Positions 1 to 7,575 of a DNA stretch of 64,000 nt are shown one piece after another; the stretch's first letter is position 1, and each line of letters opens with the position of its first letter. The stretch comes from Curtobacterium sp. UNCCL20 (GTDB lineage Bacteria; Actinomycetota; Actinomycetes; Actinomycetales; Microbacteriaceae), in assembly GCF_900101675.1 (NCBI RefSeq), contig NZ_FNKG01000004.1, positions 434,001-498,000 on the forward strand, given 5' to 3'. Below the pieces are notes generated by a model. The model was not told the DNA's origin. It saw only the letters and a list, made by a program, of their open reading frames with translations, and ran no database searches. The position numbers were made by a program, and so were the translations under genes.

Positions 1-160
1 GGGTGTCCCGCGCGACGAGGGTCCGAGACACCGCGGTCTCGAGGCGTCGCACGTGCTGGGACACCGTCGGCTGGCTGATGCCGAGCCGTGCCCCGGCCTG
101 GGTGAAGCTGCCGGTCTCGGCGACGGCCAGGAAGGTCTGCAGCAGGACGGGGTCGAGCAC
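1..160 (-). CDS. LysR-family transcriptional regulator, N-terminal fragment (cut by window edge)
   Basis: Reading the minus strand from a GTG at 160 gives about 53 residues with the classic LysR winged-helix start: a short helix, then AETGSFTQAGARLGISQPTV followed by SQHVRRLE. The rest of the gene lies outside the window, so the effector domain is not visible. A GGAG about five bases before the GTG supports this start. It is divergent from the MFS transporter gene at 285, the usual arrangement for a LysR protein controlling its neighbour. That regulatory link is inferred from position only. Confidence 0.85.
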   Translation of the reverse strand, partial: MLDPVLLQTFLAVAETGSFTQAGARLGISQPTVSQHVRRLETAVSRTLVARDT

Positions 161-173
161 GGTGCACTCCGCT

Positions 174-220
174 CATTCGACATCGCAATGGACTGATAGC
201 CACCATAGGGGTATCGAATG
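174..220. promoter_or_regulatory. Candidate LysR operator in the divergent LysR/MFS gap
   Basis: CATTCGA at 174-180 is matched by TCGAATG at 214-220, a perfect 7-base inverted repeat with a 33-base spacer that is unusually AT-rich for this genome. LysR proteins typically bind long interrupted palindromes in such divergent gaps. The function is inferred. Confidence 0.4.
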
Positions 221-284
221 GGCCGGCACCACGTAGTTTCGATGGGGTACCAGTTCCGTAGCCGACGTCCGGAGATCCCCACCC

Positions 285-1610
285 GTGAGCGCGTCATCGA
301 CGACCCTCCCCCCGCCCACCGAACCGCTCCCGATCCAGGCCACCCGACCGCCCTGGCGGCACACGCTCATCGCGCTGTCGGTCCCGAACTTCCGACTGTT
401 CACCGCCACGAACCTCGTCGCGATGACCGCGGGCTGGATGCAGCGCATCGCCCAGGACTGGCTCGTCCTGCAGCTCACCGGCTCGGTCGCGCAGGTCGGC
501 ATCACCGTCGCCTGCCAGTTCGCACCGATGCTGCTGTTCGGGCTCTTCGGCGGGGTGATCGTCGACCGGTTCTCGAAGCGAGCGCTGATGATGATCACGC
601 AGGGGTCGTTCGCGGTCCTCTCGGCACTGCTGGCCGTGCTCACCCTGGCCGGGGTCGTGCAGGCCTGGCACATCTGGGCGATCGCCTTCGTGGTCGGCAT
701 GGTCACCGTGATCGACAACCCCGCGCGCCAGGTGTTCGTCACCGAGATCGTCGGCCACCAGCACCTCCGGAACGCCATCAGTGTCAACTCGTCGGTGTTC
801 CAGCTCGGCGGCATGATCGGCCCCGCGCTCTCCGGCGCGCTGCTCGTCGCGGTCGGGGCGGGCTGGTCGTTCGGGGTGAACGCGATCGCCTGCGTCGCCG
901 TGGTCGTGACACTCGGGTTCCTGAAGGTGTCCGAACTCCACCGCACACCGCCGGCACCGCGCGGCAAGGGCCAGCTCGTCGAGGGCCTCCGCTACGCCGT
1001 CCGGAAGCCGACCATCATCGTGCCGGTCATCCTGGTGGCGTTCTTCTCGGTGTTCGCGCTGACGATGCCCGTGCTGCTGTCGGCCTTCGCGTCCGAGGTG
1101 TACGACGTCGGCGCGGGCGGCTACGGCCTGTTCAACTCCGCCGTCGCGATCGGCGCCCTCGTCGGCGCGCTGCTGTCCACCCGCCGCGCCACGGTCCGGC
1201 TCCGCACCATCGTCGGCGGCGTGTTCTGGACCGGGGTGCTGCTCGTCCTCACCGGGTCGATCCCGGTCATCGCGCCGTTCACCGTCGCGCTCGTGGCCGT
1301 CGGGATGTCACAGCTGCTGTTCCAGACCGCGTCGAACTCGCTCGTGCAGCTGTCCTCGAACGTGGCGATCCGCGGCCGGGTGATGTCGCTGTACGTCCTG
1401 GTGCTGCTCGGCGGTCAGGCGATCGGCGGCCCGCTCATGGGGCAGGTCGTCGACCACTTCGGTGCGCACGTCGGCATGGTCGTCGCCGGAGGGGTGCCCG
1501 CTGCCGCAGCCGCGGTCGTCGGCCTGGTCCTCGCCCGCCGGGGCGGCCTGCACCTGGCGGTGCGGATGCGGCACCACATGCCCGTGCCCTCCATCGTCGG
1601 CCACCGCTGA
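285..1610 (+). CDS. MFS transporter, EntS/MFS_3-like exporter
   Basis: 441-residue integral membrane protein of the major facilitator superfamily with about twelve hydrophobic segments. It carries the family pattern near residues 45-105 (GWMQRIAQDWLVLQLTGS, then GGVIVDRFSKR, the loop 2-3 motif A). This subgroup includes the enterobactin exporter EntS and many drug or small-molecule exporters; the substrate here cannot be told. The start is a GTG with GGAG ten bases upstream. It lies divergent to a LysR gene and convergent with the NmrA-like gene, with a paired-palindrome element in the convergent gap. Confidence 0.87.
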   Translation: MSASSTTLPPPTEPLPIQATRPPWRHTLIALSVPNFRLFTATNLVAMTAGWMQRIAQDWLVLQLTGSVAQVGITVACQFAPMLLFGLFGGVIVDRFSKRALMMITQGSFAVLSALLAVLTLAGVVQAWHIWAIAFVVGMVTVIDNPARQVFVTEIVGHQHLRNAISVNSSVFQLGGMIGPALSGALLVAVGAGWSFGVNAIACVAVVVTLGFLKVSELHRTPPAPRGKGQLVEGLRYAVRKPTIIVPVILVAFFSVFALTMPVLLSAFASEVYDVGAGGYGLFNSAVAIGALVGALLSTRRATVRLRTIVGGVFWTGVLLVLTGSIPVIAPFTVALVAVGMSQLLFQTASNSLVQLSSNVAIRGRVMSLYVLVLLGGQAIGGPLMGQVVDHFGAHVGMVVAGGVPAAAAAVVGLVLARRGGLHLAVRMRHHMPVPSIVGHR

Positions 1611-1687
1611 CGGCGGGCGCTGTCGGTGCGGGGCCGCCTGCCGGCCTGGAGGCCCGTGGCTGGCTGGCCGGCGGCGGGTTGGCTGGT

Positions 1688-1760
1688 GCGCAAAACACCG
1701 GTGTTCGTCTGACGCACCCCGACATTGCAGGGCGCGACTGACGAGCACCGGTGTTTCGCG
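1688..1760. repeat. Paired-palindrome intergenic element, family I copy 1
   Basis: Two copies of the palindrome AACACCGGTGTT (the second with two edge changes) lie with centres exactly 50 bp apart, CACCGGTG cores at 1696-1703 and 1746-1753. The flanks form one larger inverted repeat (GCGCAAAACACCGGTGTTCG at the left, its near reverse complement at the right). It lies between convergent genes, so it could end transcription from both sides, but copy 3 lies between divergent genes, which argues against a pure terminator. Confidence 0.8.
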
Positions 1761-1782
1761 AGCGAGAACCGGGCGGGGTGGC

Positions 1783-2430
1783 TCAGTACGCGACGCCGAA
1801 CCGCGCCTGGTGATGCGCCGGCGTGACGATCTCGTCGACGAAGGCGATCGCGAAGTCCTCGCCGGAGATGTCCGAGTTGCCGTCGGCGTCGGCGAGGAGC
1901 ACGTCGTCCGAGCTGCGGTAGGTGCCGCGACGCTCGCCGGGGTTGTAGCCGCCGAAGGCCGCAGCCGGGCTCACGTAGAACCAGTCGACCTCGGTGTCCC
2001 CGGCACGGAGAGCCTCGAGGATCTGACCGTGGCTCTTCGCCTCGCCCTTGAACGCGTCCGGGAACTCGGCCGTGTCGTACAGCGCGGGTCCGCCCTCGGC
2101 GACGAGCATCGAACCGGCACCGCCGACGATGCCGAGACGGGCACCCGAAGCAGCGGCAGCGTCGACGAACGGCTGGAACTTGTCCTTGAGCTCGCTGCCG
2201 TCCGCCTGGACCGCGTGCAGGGCGACGACGATGACATCGGCGCCCTTCGTGACCTCGGCGACGAAGTCGGCGTCGAACGCATCGCCCTGCGCCGCCGTCA
2301 GTCCCTCGGCCGACTCGAGCTTGGACGTGTCGCGGGCGACGGCGGTGACGGCGATGCCGCGGGACAGGGCCTCGCGGGTGATGGCGGAGCCGGCGTAGCC
2401 GGTGCCACCGAAGACGACGATGCTGGTCAT
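1783..2430 (-). CDS. NAD(P)-binding NmrA/YwnB-like short oxidoreductase
   Basis: 215 residues. The protein opens with a Rossmann dinucleotide-binding motif (VVFGGTGYAGSAITREALSRG region, GxxGxxG) and has the atypical-SDR layout of NmrA/YwnB proteins, which bind NAD(P) but often lack the SDR catalytic Tyr-Lys pair. The ATG at 2430 is chosen because AGGAAG precedes it; a longer upstream reading adds 21 unconvincing residues. It is divergent from the HxlR regulator at 2560 with a perfect inverted repeat between them, so it is probably under HxlR control. Likely role: a redox or electrophile stress protein; the substrate is unknown. Confidence 0.85.
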   Translation of the reverse strand: MTSIVVFGGTGYAGSAITREALSRGIAVTAVARDTSKLESAEGLTAAQGDAFDADFVAEVTKGADVIVVALHAVQADGSELKDKFQPFVDAAAASGARLGIVGGAGSMLVAEGGPALYDTAEFPDAFKGEAKSHGQILEALRAGDTEVDWFYVSPAAAFGGYNPGERRGTYRSSDDVLLADADGNSDISGEDFAIAFVDEIVTPAHHQARFGVAY

Positions 2431-2496
2431 GGAGCTTCCTCTCGTTGGCGGTACGACGGGGTGCCGTCGTGGACGTTGACACTCACCGTACAAGCG

Positions 2497-2513
2497 TTAC
2501 TCTCTTTGAGTAA
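2497..2513. promoter_or_regulatory. Perfect inverted repeat, likely HxlR operator
   Basis: TTACTC-TCTTT-GAGTAA is a perfect 6-5-6 inverted repeat in the 129-base gap between the divergent NmrA-like and HxlR genes. HxlR-family dimers (YodB, HypR) bind similar short palindromes overlapping promoters. Assignment to this regulator is inferred. Confidence 0.6.
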
Positions 2514-2559
2514 GTAGGCACCTCGCAGTGCGTGTCTCACTCGCCCACCCGGAGGATCC

Positions 2560-2922
2560 ATGTCAGCGCTCGAGTACAGCCCCTACGCCGCCGAGTGCCC
2601 CTCCCGGCAGCTCCTCGACCGCATCGGCGACCGGTGGAGCGTCCTCACCGTCGGCACCCTCGCCGACGGTCCGGCACGCTACTCGGCGATCGCGAACCGG
2701 GTGCAGGGCGTGTCCCAGAAGATGCTCACCCAGACACTGCGGGCGCTCGAGCGCGACGGACTCGTGACACGGACGGTCTTCCCCGAGATCCCGCCGCACG
2801 TCGAGTACGAGCTGACCGACCGCGGCCGCTCCCTCCGGACCGTGCTCCGGCCGCTCGAGGACTGGGCGACCTCGCACATGGACGAGGTCACGGTCTCACG
2901 CGAGGAGTACGACGCCCGCTGA
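2560..2922 (+). CDS. HxlR-family winged-helix regulator
   Basis: 120 residues, the full usual size of a HxlR/MarR-like winged-helix repressor. The characteristic core is visible: CPSRQLLDRIGDRWSVL at residues 13-29, the recognition region RYSAIANRVQGVSQKMLTQT near 47-66, and the wing ERDGLVTRTVFPEIPPHVEY near 71-90. Cys13 followed by Pro matches the position of the redox-sensing Cys of YodB/HypR-type members, which respond to quinones or aldehydes. GGAGG lies just before the ATG. Neighbours are an NmrA-like protein (divergent) and a quinone reductase (downstream), consistent with electrophile sensing. The ligand is not known. Confidence 0.92.
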   Translation: MSALEYSPYAAECPSRQLLDRIGDRWSVLTVGTLADGPARYSAIANRVQGVSQKMLTQTLRALERDGLVTRTVFPEIPPHVEYELTDRGRSLRTVLRPLEDWATSHMDEVTVSREEYDAR

Positions 2923-2966
2923 GTGCTCCCGGAATCCACCGGGGCCGAGCGTGGTTGCCTGGGGAC

Positions 2967-3998
2967 ATGCGATCTGTCGTCTACACAACGCCCGGTGACT
3001 CGTCCGTCCTCGAACTCGTCGACCGCGAGGTCCCGGAACCCGGCGCCGGCGAGGTCCGCGTCCGCGTCGTCGTCTCCGGCGTCAACCCGACGGACTGGAA
3101 GGCCCGGGCCGGTGGGACCTACGGCGACGGCCTGCCCTTCCCCGAGATCACGCCGAACCAGGACGGTGCGGGCGTCGTGGACGCCGTCGGCGAGGGCGTC
3201 GATGGGCTCGCCGTCGGGGACCGCGTCTGGCTCTACATGTCCGCCGCCGGCCGCCCGACGGGCACGGCGCAGGAGTACACGGTCGTCCCCGCAGCCCGCG
3301 CCGTCCCGCTGCCCGAGGGCACCTCGTTCGACGTCGGCGCCTCGCTCGGCGTCCCCGCGATGACCGCGCACCGAGCGCTCACCACCCACGAGCACGGTCC
3401 CGCACGGCTCTCCCCCGGCGCCCTCGCCGGCAAGGTCGTCCTCGCCGCGGGCGGTGCCGGCGCCGTCGGCCACGCCGCGATCCAGCTCGCCCGCTGGGCC
3501 GGGGCGACCGTCATCTCGACGATCAGCTCGGACGCGAAGGCCGCCCTTGCCACGGCCGCCGGAGCGCACCACACGGTGAACTACCGGGACGACGACGCTG
3601 CCGCGCAGATCCGCGAGATCACCCCGGACGGCGTCGACATCGTGGTCGAGGTGTCGATCCCGCAGAACGCCGGACTCGTCGCCGAGGTCCTGGCGAACCA
3701 CGGCGTGGTCTCGATCTACGCGAACAACGGCGGTGACGAGGCGACCCTGCCGATCCGTCCCAACATGAGCGTCAACGCCCGGTACCAGTTCCTGCTGCTC
3801 TACACGATCGGCGACGAGGCCCTGACCGCCGCCGCCGAGGACGTCACCGCGGCGCTCCGCGACGGCGTCCTGCCCGTCGGCGAGGACGCCGGTCTGCCGC
3901 TCGTCCGGTTCGGACTCGAGGACACCGCCGCTGCGCACGACGCGGTCGAGGGTGACACCGTCGGCAAGGTCCTCATCGACGTCGCCCCCGCCGCCTGA
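2967..3998 (+). CDS. Zinc-independent MDR alcohol dehydrogenase / NADPH:quinone reductase
   Basis: 343 residues of the medium-chain dehydrogenase/reductase superfamily, quinone oxidoreductase branch. It has a GroES-like N-terminal half (EVPEPGAGEVRVRV, then GVNPTDWK) and a nucleotide-binding half with AAGGAGAVGHAAIQLARWAG near residue 155. The catalytic zinc-ligand Cys of true alcohol dehydrogenases is absent, as in the quinone reductases. The family reduces quinones or enones with NADPH in the cytosol. The ATG at 2967 lies six bases after TTGCCT, fitting the leaderless pattern of this window; upstream in-frame sequence is the shadow of the HxlR gene. It follows HxlR by 44 bases on the same strand. 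Confidence 0.88.
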   Translation: MRSVVYTTPGDSSVLELVDREVPEPGAGEVRVRVVVSGVNPTDWKARAGGTYGDGLPFPEITPNQDGAGVVDAVGEGVDGLAVGDRVWLYMSAAGRPTGTAQEYTVVPAARAVPLPEGTSFDVGASLGVPAMTAHRALTTHEHGPARLSPGALAGKVVLAAGGAGAVGHAAIQLARWAGATVISTISSDAKAALATAAGAHHTVNYRDDDAAAQIREITPDGVDIVVEVSIPQNAGLVAEVLANHGVVSIYANNGGDEATLPIRPNMSVNARYQFLLLYTIGDEALTAAAEDVTAALRDGVLPVGEDAGLPLVRFGLEDTAAAHDAVEGDTVGKVLIDVAPAA

Positions 3999-4073
3999 CG
4001 GCGAACGCGCGAAGGCCACCGCGAGCGTAGGCCACCGGGAGCGCTGCCGACGCAGGAGCCCCGCGCATGCACG

Positions 4074-4119
4074 AACCGCTGCGTCCACCGACCGGATGTG
4101 GTCGGCGGACGCAGCGGTT
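4074..4119. terminator. Strong hairpin between convergent genes
   Basis: AACCGCTGCGTCC-a-CCGACC and its reverse complement GGTCGG-c-GGACGCAGCGGTT enclose a six-base loop, giving a stem of about 20 pairs. It sits in the 141-base gap between the quinone reductase (plus) and the small hypothetical gene (minus), so it can stop transcription from both sides. There is no U-tract, as is common for high-GC actinobacteria. Confidence 0.7.
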
Positions 4120-4139
4120 CGGTGCCGGAGCCCGGCCGG

Positions 4140-4325
4140 TCAGCGGCGCTGGTTCGCCGCGATCCGTTCGGCCACGCGCACGCGCGCCTCGACGAGCTCA
4201 CGCTCGAGGTTGGCGGCGATGACGTCGAGGTCCTCGTAGTCCGCATCGGTGGTGTCGACGTTCCAGTTCGGCGAGCTCAGGCGAGCACGCCCGAACGCCT
4301 TGGGAGCAGGGTTCACGGTCGTCAT
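4140..4325 (-). CDS. Small hypothetical protein
   Basis: 61 residues, charged and probably helical at the C-terminal half (NLERELVEARVRVAERIAAN region). I do not recognise the family. The ATG at 4325 sits six bases after TACGAT, the leaderless arrangement seen at many genes here. An alternative ATG at 4370 would add 15 residues, overlap the stop codon of the upstream GAF gene as ATGA and have a GGAAAGG site; that longer form cannot be excluded. Confidence 0.6.
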   Translation of the reverse strand: MTTVNPAPKAFGRARLSSPNWNVDTTDADYEDLDVIAANLERELVEARVRVAERIAANQRR

Positions 4326-4366
4326 GGGGGGATCGTACGTCGAGCGTCCGACAGAACGAGTCAGCA

Positions 4367-5194
4367 TCATGGGCCTTTCCGGTATCGCCGGTCTCGCTCG
4401 GGGAACGAGTACGTGAGGGAGAACGCGACGGCGAGGAACGAGGCCATCATCGCGACGTTCTTCGTGTCGAGGTCGGTGAAGGCGTCCTGCGCGGGCGAGT
4501 CCACCGTGAGCATGCCGAACGAGTACTCGTCCGACCGGATCACCACGGACACGTACGAGGTGTACCGCGGCTCGAAGTCGGGGAGGTCCTGGTCGGCGTC
4601 GACGTCCGCCGTGCGGTCGCCGACCACGCGCGGCGCACCGCCGATCAGCACCCACTCGAGGTTGCGGTCGCCGTACGGGGTGCCCGCACGGAACACCCCC
4701 GCGGTGTCACCGGCGCCGCCGTGGCCGATCGGCTCGAGCGCTGCCAGGTCCGCCGACAGCTGGTACACGTTGGCGCGCACGTCCGGCACGCCCGGCAGCA
4801 GGTAGAACGCGAGCGCCACCGCGACCCGGTCGGCGAAGCCCGGCAGTTCCGACCGGCGGTCGCGCCGCGGGACCTCGGTGAAGCGGACGAGGCGTGACGC
4901 GATCTGGGTGAAGGCGTACCGGACGGCGGTCGACTGCTCGCGCTCGACGTGCGCCGCCGATTCCTCGGCCGCGAGTCGCGCCGCCTCGCTGCGCCGGGTG
5001 CGGACGACCTGCACCAGCACCGCGCCGACGAGGACCGCGAGCCCGAACACCACGAGCGAGACCCGCACGGCCGGGGTCACGAAGAGGTTCGGCAGCTGGA
5101 ACGCCGCGGTCGGGGCGGCCGCGACGAGCACGGGCCACACTACCGCCCGGACACGGCCGGCGTGCGTCCCTCGTCGTTCTCCTGGATGCCCCAT
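4367..5194 (-). CDS. Membrane-anchored GAF-domain protein
   Basis: 275 residues. Two hydrophobic helices occupy roughly residues 18-60, followed by a charged helix likely to be a coiled-coil linker (RRSEAARLAAEESAAHVERE region), then a GAF-like sensory domain at about 90-260 with the typical core SVVIRSDEYSFGMLTVDSP. No kinase, cyclase or output domain follows, so it is a stand-alone sensor or scaffold in the membrane; the ligand and partner are unknown. The ATG at 5194 is seven bases after TAGCGT, supporting a leaderless start. The longer open frame upstream runs into the protease promoter region and is not protein-like. Confidence 0.75.
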   Translation of the reverse strand: MGHPGERRGTHAGRVRAVVWPVLVAAAPTAAFQLPNLFVTPAVRVSLVVFGLAVLVGAVLVQVVRTRRSEAARLAAEESAAHVEREQSTAVRYAFTQIASRLVRFTEVPRRDRRSELPGFADRVAVALAFYLLPGVPDVRANVYQLSADLAALEPIGHGGAGDTAGVFRAGTPYGDRNLEWVLIGGAPRVVGDRTADVDADQDLPDFEPRYTSYVSVVIRSDEYSFGMLTVDSPAQDAFTDLDTKNVAMMASFLAVAFSLTYSFPERDRRYRKGP

Positions 5195-5351
5195 GTCCTC
5201 GACGCTAGGGCACCCCACCGACGCGGACGGAGTTGTCCACAGGCTGAGATCCCGACCCGTCGAAGTCGTGCCGCGCACGTCGTCCGGGTGACGAAGTTGT
5301 CCTCCGCAACGCTGACTTGACCCCCGAACGGGGCACGCGGAGCATCGTGCC

Positions 5352-6089
5352 ATGAAGCAGCGAACGAACCGCAGGGCCCTCGCGCTGACCGCGACCGCAG
5401 CCCTCGTCCTCCTCGGCGGATCCCTCGGCGCCACGGCCGCGAACGCCGCCACCGCCTCCCCGAACGTCATCGGCGGCCAGCAGGCACCGAGCACCCCGTG
5501 GGAGGTGCAGCTGGTGTTCCAGCAGGGCGGCACGGACACCTTCGGGTGCACCGGCGAGCAGCTCAACGCCTCGTGGGTGCTGACCGCGCAGCACTGCGTC
5601 GACGGCACCACCGCGATGAACGTCTACCACTCGAACAGCACCACGAACCGGGGCGCCGCGACCGCCGCGGACCGGCTGTACTCCGCGCCGACCGGTGACA
5701 TCGCACTCGTGCACCTCCGCACCGCGAAGTCGCTCGCCTCGTACGCCCCGCTCGACCTCGCGTACACGACGAAGTCGTCCGGCACGGGCACGATCATGGG
5801 GTACGGGAACCGTGCGGACAGCGTGCCGACCACCGGCCTCTACCAGGCGAGTGTGAACCTGACGGGTGCCTCGACGGACGCCTACTCCGGCCGCGCACAG
5901 CACGTCACCGGCGTCTCCGGAGCCGCGAACCACGGCGACTCCGGCGGCCCCCTGCTCGTGAACGGCAAGGTCGTCGGCGTCTGCTCGACCGGCGACGTGG
6001 CCGACCCGGGCGCGAACACGCACGCGGGTGCGAACTACGCGGTCCTCACCCAGAGCGCGAGCTGGATCCGCTCCACGGCGGGCGTCTGA
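5352..6089 (+). CDS. Secreted trypsin-like serine protease (S1 family)
   Basis: 245 residues with a signal peptide of about 30 residues ending near ANAAT, then the mature N-terminus region NVIGGQQAP. The catalytic triad is visible: His81 in LTAQHC (Gln instead of the usual Ala before His), Asp116 in GDIALVHL and Ser197 in NHGDSGGPLL. Short S1 proteases of this form are common exoenzymes of actinobacteria and cleave proteins outside the cell. It stands alone, with a very strong palindromic hairpin directly downstream. Specificity cannot be assigned. Confidence 0.93.
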   Translation: MKQRTNRRALALTATAALVLLGGSLGATAANAATASPNVIGGQQAPSTPWEVQLVFQQGGTDTFGCTGEQLNASWVLTAQHCVDGTTAMNVYHSNSTTNRGAATAADRLYSAPTGDIALVHLRTAKSLASYAPLDLAYTTKSSGTGTIMGYGNRADSVPTTGLYQASVNLTGASTDAYSGRAQHVTGVSGAANHGDSGGPLLVNGKVVGVCSTGDVADPGANTHAGANYAVLTQSASWIRSTAGV

Positions 6090-6104
6090 CCCAGCCCACC
6101 GACA

Positions 6105-6152
6105 GACGGCCTGGAGGCACGTGGCGGCGCCGCCACGTGCCTCCAGGCCGTC
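6105..6152. terminator. 48-bp perfect palindrome downstream of protease gene, family III copy 1
   Basis: Two 24-base arms are perfect reverse complements with no spacer; the arms read GACGGCCTGGAGGCACGTGG then CGGC. It begins 15 bases after the protease stop and precedes the ROK gene on the same strand, as expected of a terminator. A second 48-bp copy with the same core lies at 10886. Confidence 0.75.
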
Positions 6153-6191
6153 ACCCACTCGCGTTCCCGAGCCGCCGGTTACGCTGTCCCC

Positions 6192-7364
6192 GTGTCAGAG
6201 CCGCGCCGCAGTCCGGGGAATCAAGCTTCACTGCGTGAAGCCAACCGGGGTCGCGTCGTCAGTGCGGTGAAGCGCCACGGCGGTCTGACGCAGGTCGAAC
6301 TGGCCGGCGTGACCGGTCTCTCCCCCGCCACGGTCTCGAACATCGTCAAGGAACTCGTGGCGACCGGCGCCCTGCACGCCACCCCGAGCACCTCGAGCGG
6401 TCGCCGCGCGCTCCGCGTGACCCTGCCGCACGGCCTCGGCCTCGTCGCCGGCGTGCACGTCTCGCCCCGGCACCTCCGGCTGGCGCTGTCCGACCTGAAC
6501 GGCACGGTCCTCGCCGAGCGACACATGCCCCTGGCGCGCGACCACCGTGCCGACGCCGAGCTCGACAAGACGGCGCTGCTCATCATGGACATGGTCGAGT
6601 CGATCGAGTCCTCGATGGACGAGGTGCTCTCGGTGGGCCTCGCCGTGGCCGCACCGATCGACAGGCGCACCGGGATGACGGCCCGCGGTGGGATCCTCCG
6701 CGGGTGGGACGGCATCCCGCTCGGGCAGTCGCTCGCCCGTCGGATGGACAAACCGGTGCAGGTGGACAACTCCGCCAACCTCGCAGCCCTCGCCGAACAC
6801 CGGAGCGGCGCAGCCCGCGGGCGCGACACCGTCGTCACGCTCGACGTCGGCAACGGCATCGGCGTGGGACTCGTGCTCGACGGGCGGCTCCACCGCGGGC
6901 ACCACGGCGTCGCGGGGGAGTTCGGCCACACCCCCGTCGTGCCGCACGGTCCGATCTGCCGGTGCGGCAACCGCGGCTGCCTCGAGGCCGTCGCCGGCGC
7001 GCCCGCCGTGCTCGAGGGCATCCGCGACGAGGTCGGCACCCTGAAGCTGGCGGACCTGATCCTCCGCGCGATGGGCGGCGACCAGGTGTGCATGCGCGCG
7101 GTCGCGGACGCCGGGCACGCGATCGGCACCGCGGCGGTCGGCCTCTGCAACGTCCTCGACCCGGAGCGCGTCGTCGTGACCGGCGAGTTCGCACGCGCCG
7201 GGGAACTGCTGCTCGGTCCGATGCGGCACGCCCTCGAGTCGATGCTCATCGTCGACGCCGACGGGACCCCGGACGTGGTGCAGGGGCAGCTCGGCGAGAA
7301 GGCCGCGGTGACCGGCGCCCTGGCGCTCGCGATCGAGGCGGTCGACGTCACCAGGCCGCGCTGA
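6192..7364 (+). CDS. ROK-family transcriptional regulator (XylR/NagC-like)
   Basis: 390 residues. An N-terminal winged helix (GGLTQVELAGVTGLSPATVS near residues 30-50) is followed by a ROK sugar-kinase-like domain. The ROK zinc site is visible as GEFGHTPV and CRCGNRGCLEAV (Cys-x-Cys-x4-Cys). Such proteins repress sugar genes and are released by the sugar or its phosphate. It sits just upstream of a xylFGH-type importer in the same direction, so xylose or a related pentose is the likely inducer, by inference. The GTG start follows TACGCT by six bases, a leaderless arrangement, and no ribosome-binding site is seen. Confidence 0.9.
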   Translation: MSEPRRSPGNQASLREANRGRVVSAVKRHGGLTQVELAGVTGLSPATVSNIVKELVATGALHATPSTSSGRRALRVTLPHGLGLVAGVHVSPRHLRLALSDLNGTVLAERHMPLARDHRADAELDKTALLIMDMVESIESSMDEVLSVGLAVAAPIDRRTGMTARGGILRGWDGIPLGQSLARRMDKPVQVDNSANLAALAEHRSGAARGRDTVVTLDVGNGIGVGLVLDGRLHRGHHGVAGEFGHTPVVPHGPICRCGNRGCLEAVAGAPAVLEGIRDEVGTLKLADLILRAMGGDQVCMRAVADAGHAIGTAAVGLCNVLDPERVVVTGEFARAGELLLGPMRHALESMLIVDADGTPDVVQGQLGEKAAVTGALALAIEAVDVTRPR

Positions 7365-7575
7365 GCGGACAGCGCAGAACGCGGGCTGCCACGCCCCGGG
7401 GAACACGGGTTCCGCGCGTTGATGACGAGGCACATCGCGTCCTGCCGGACGCCCCGAAGATAACGATCTCGTCACGGCGCGCGACCCTTGCGTTCAACTC
7501 TTGCAGCCAAGAACACCCGCTGCCACACTCAGGGCACCGCCAACGTGGGCGGTCCACCTGTTGGAGGACGTTTCA

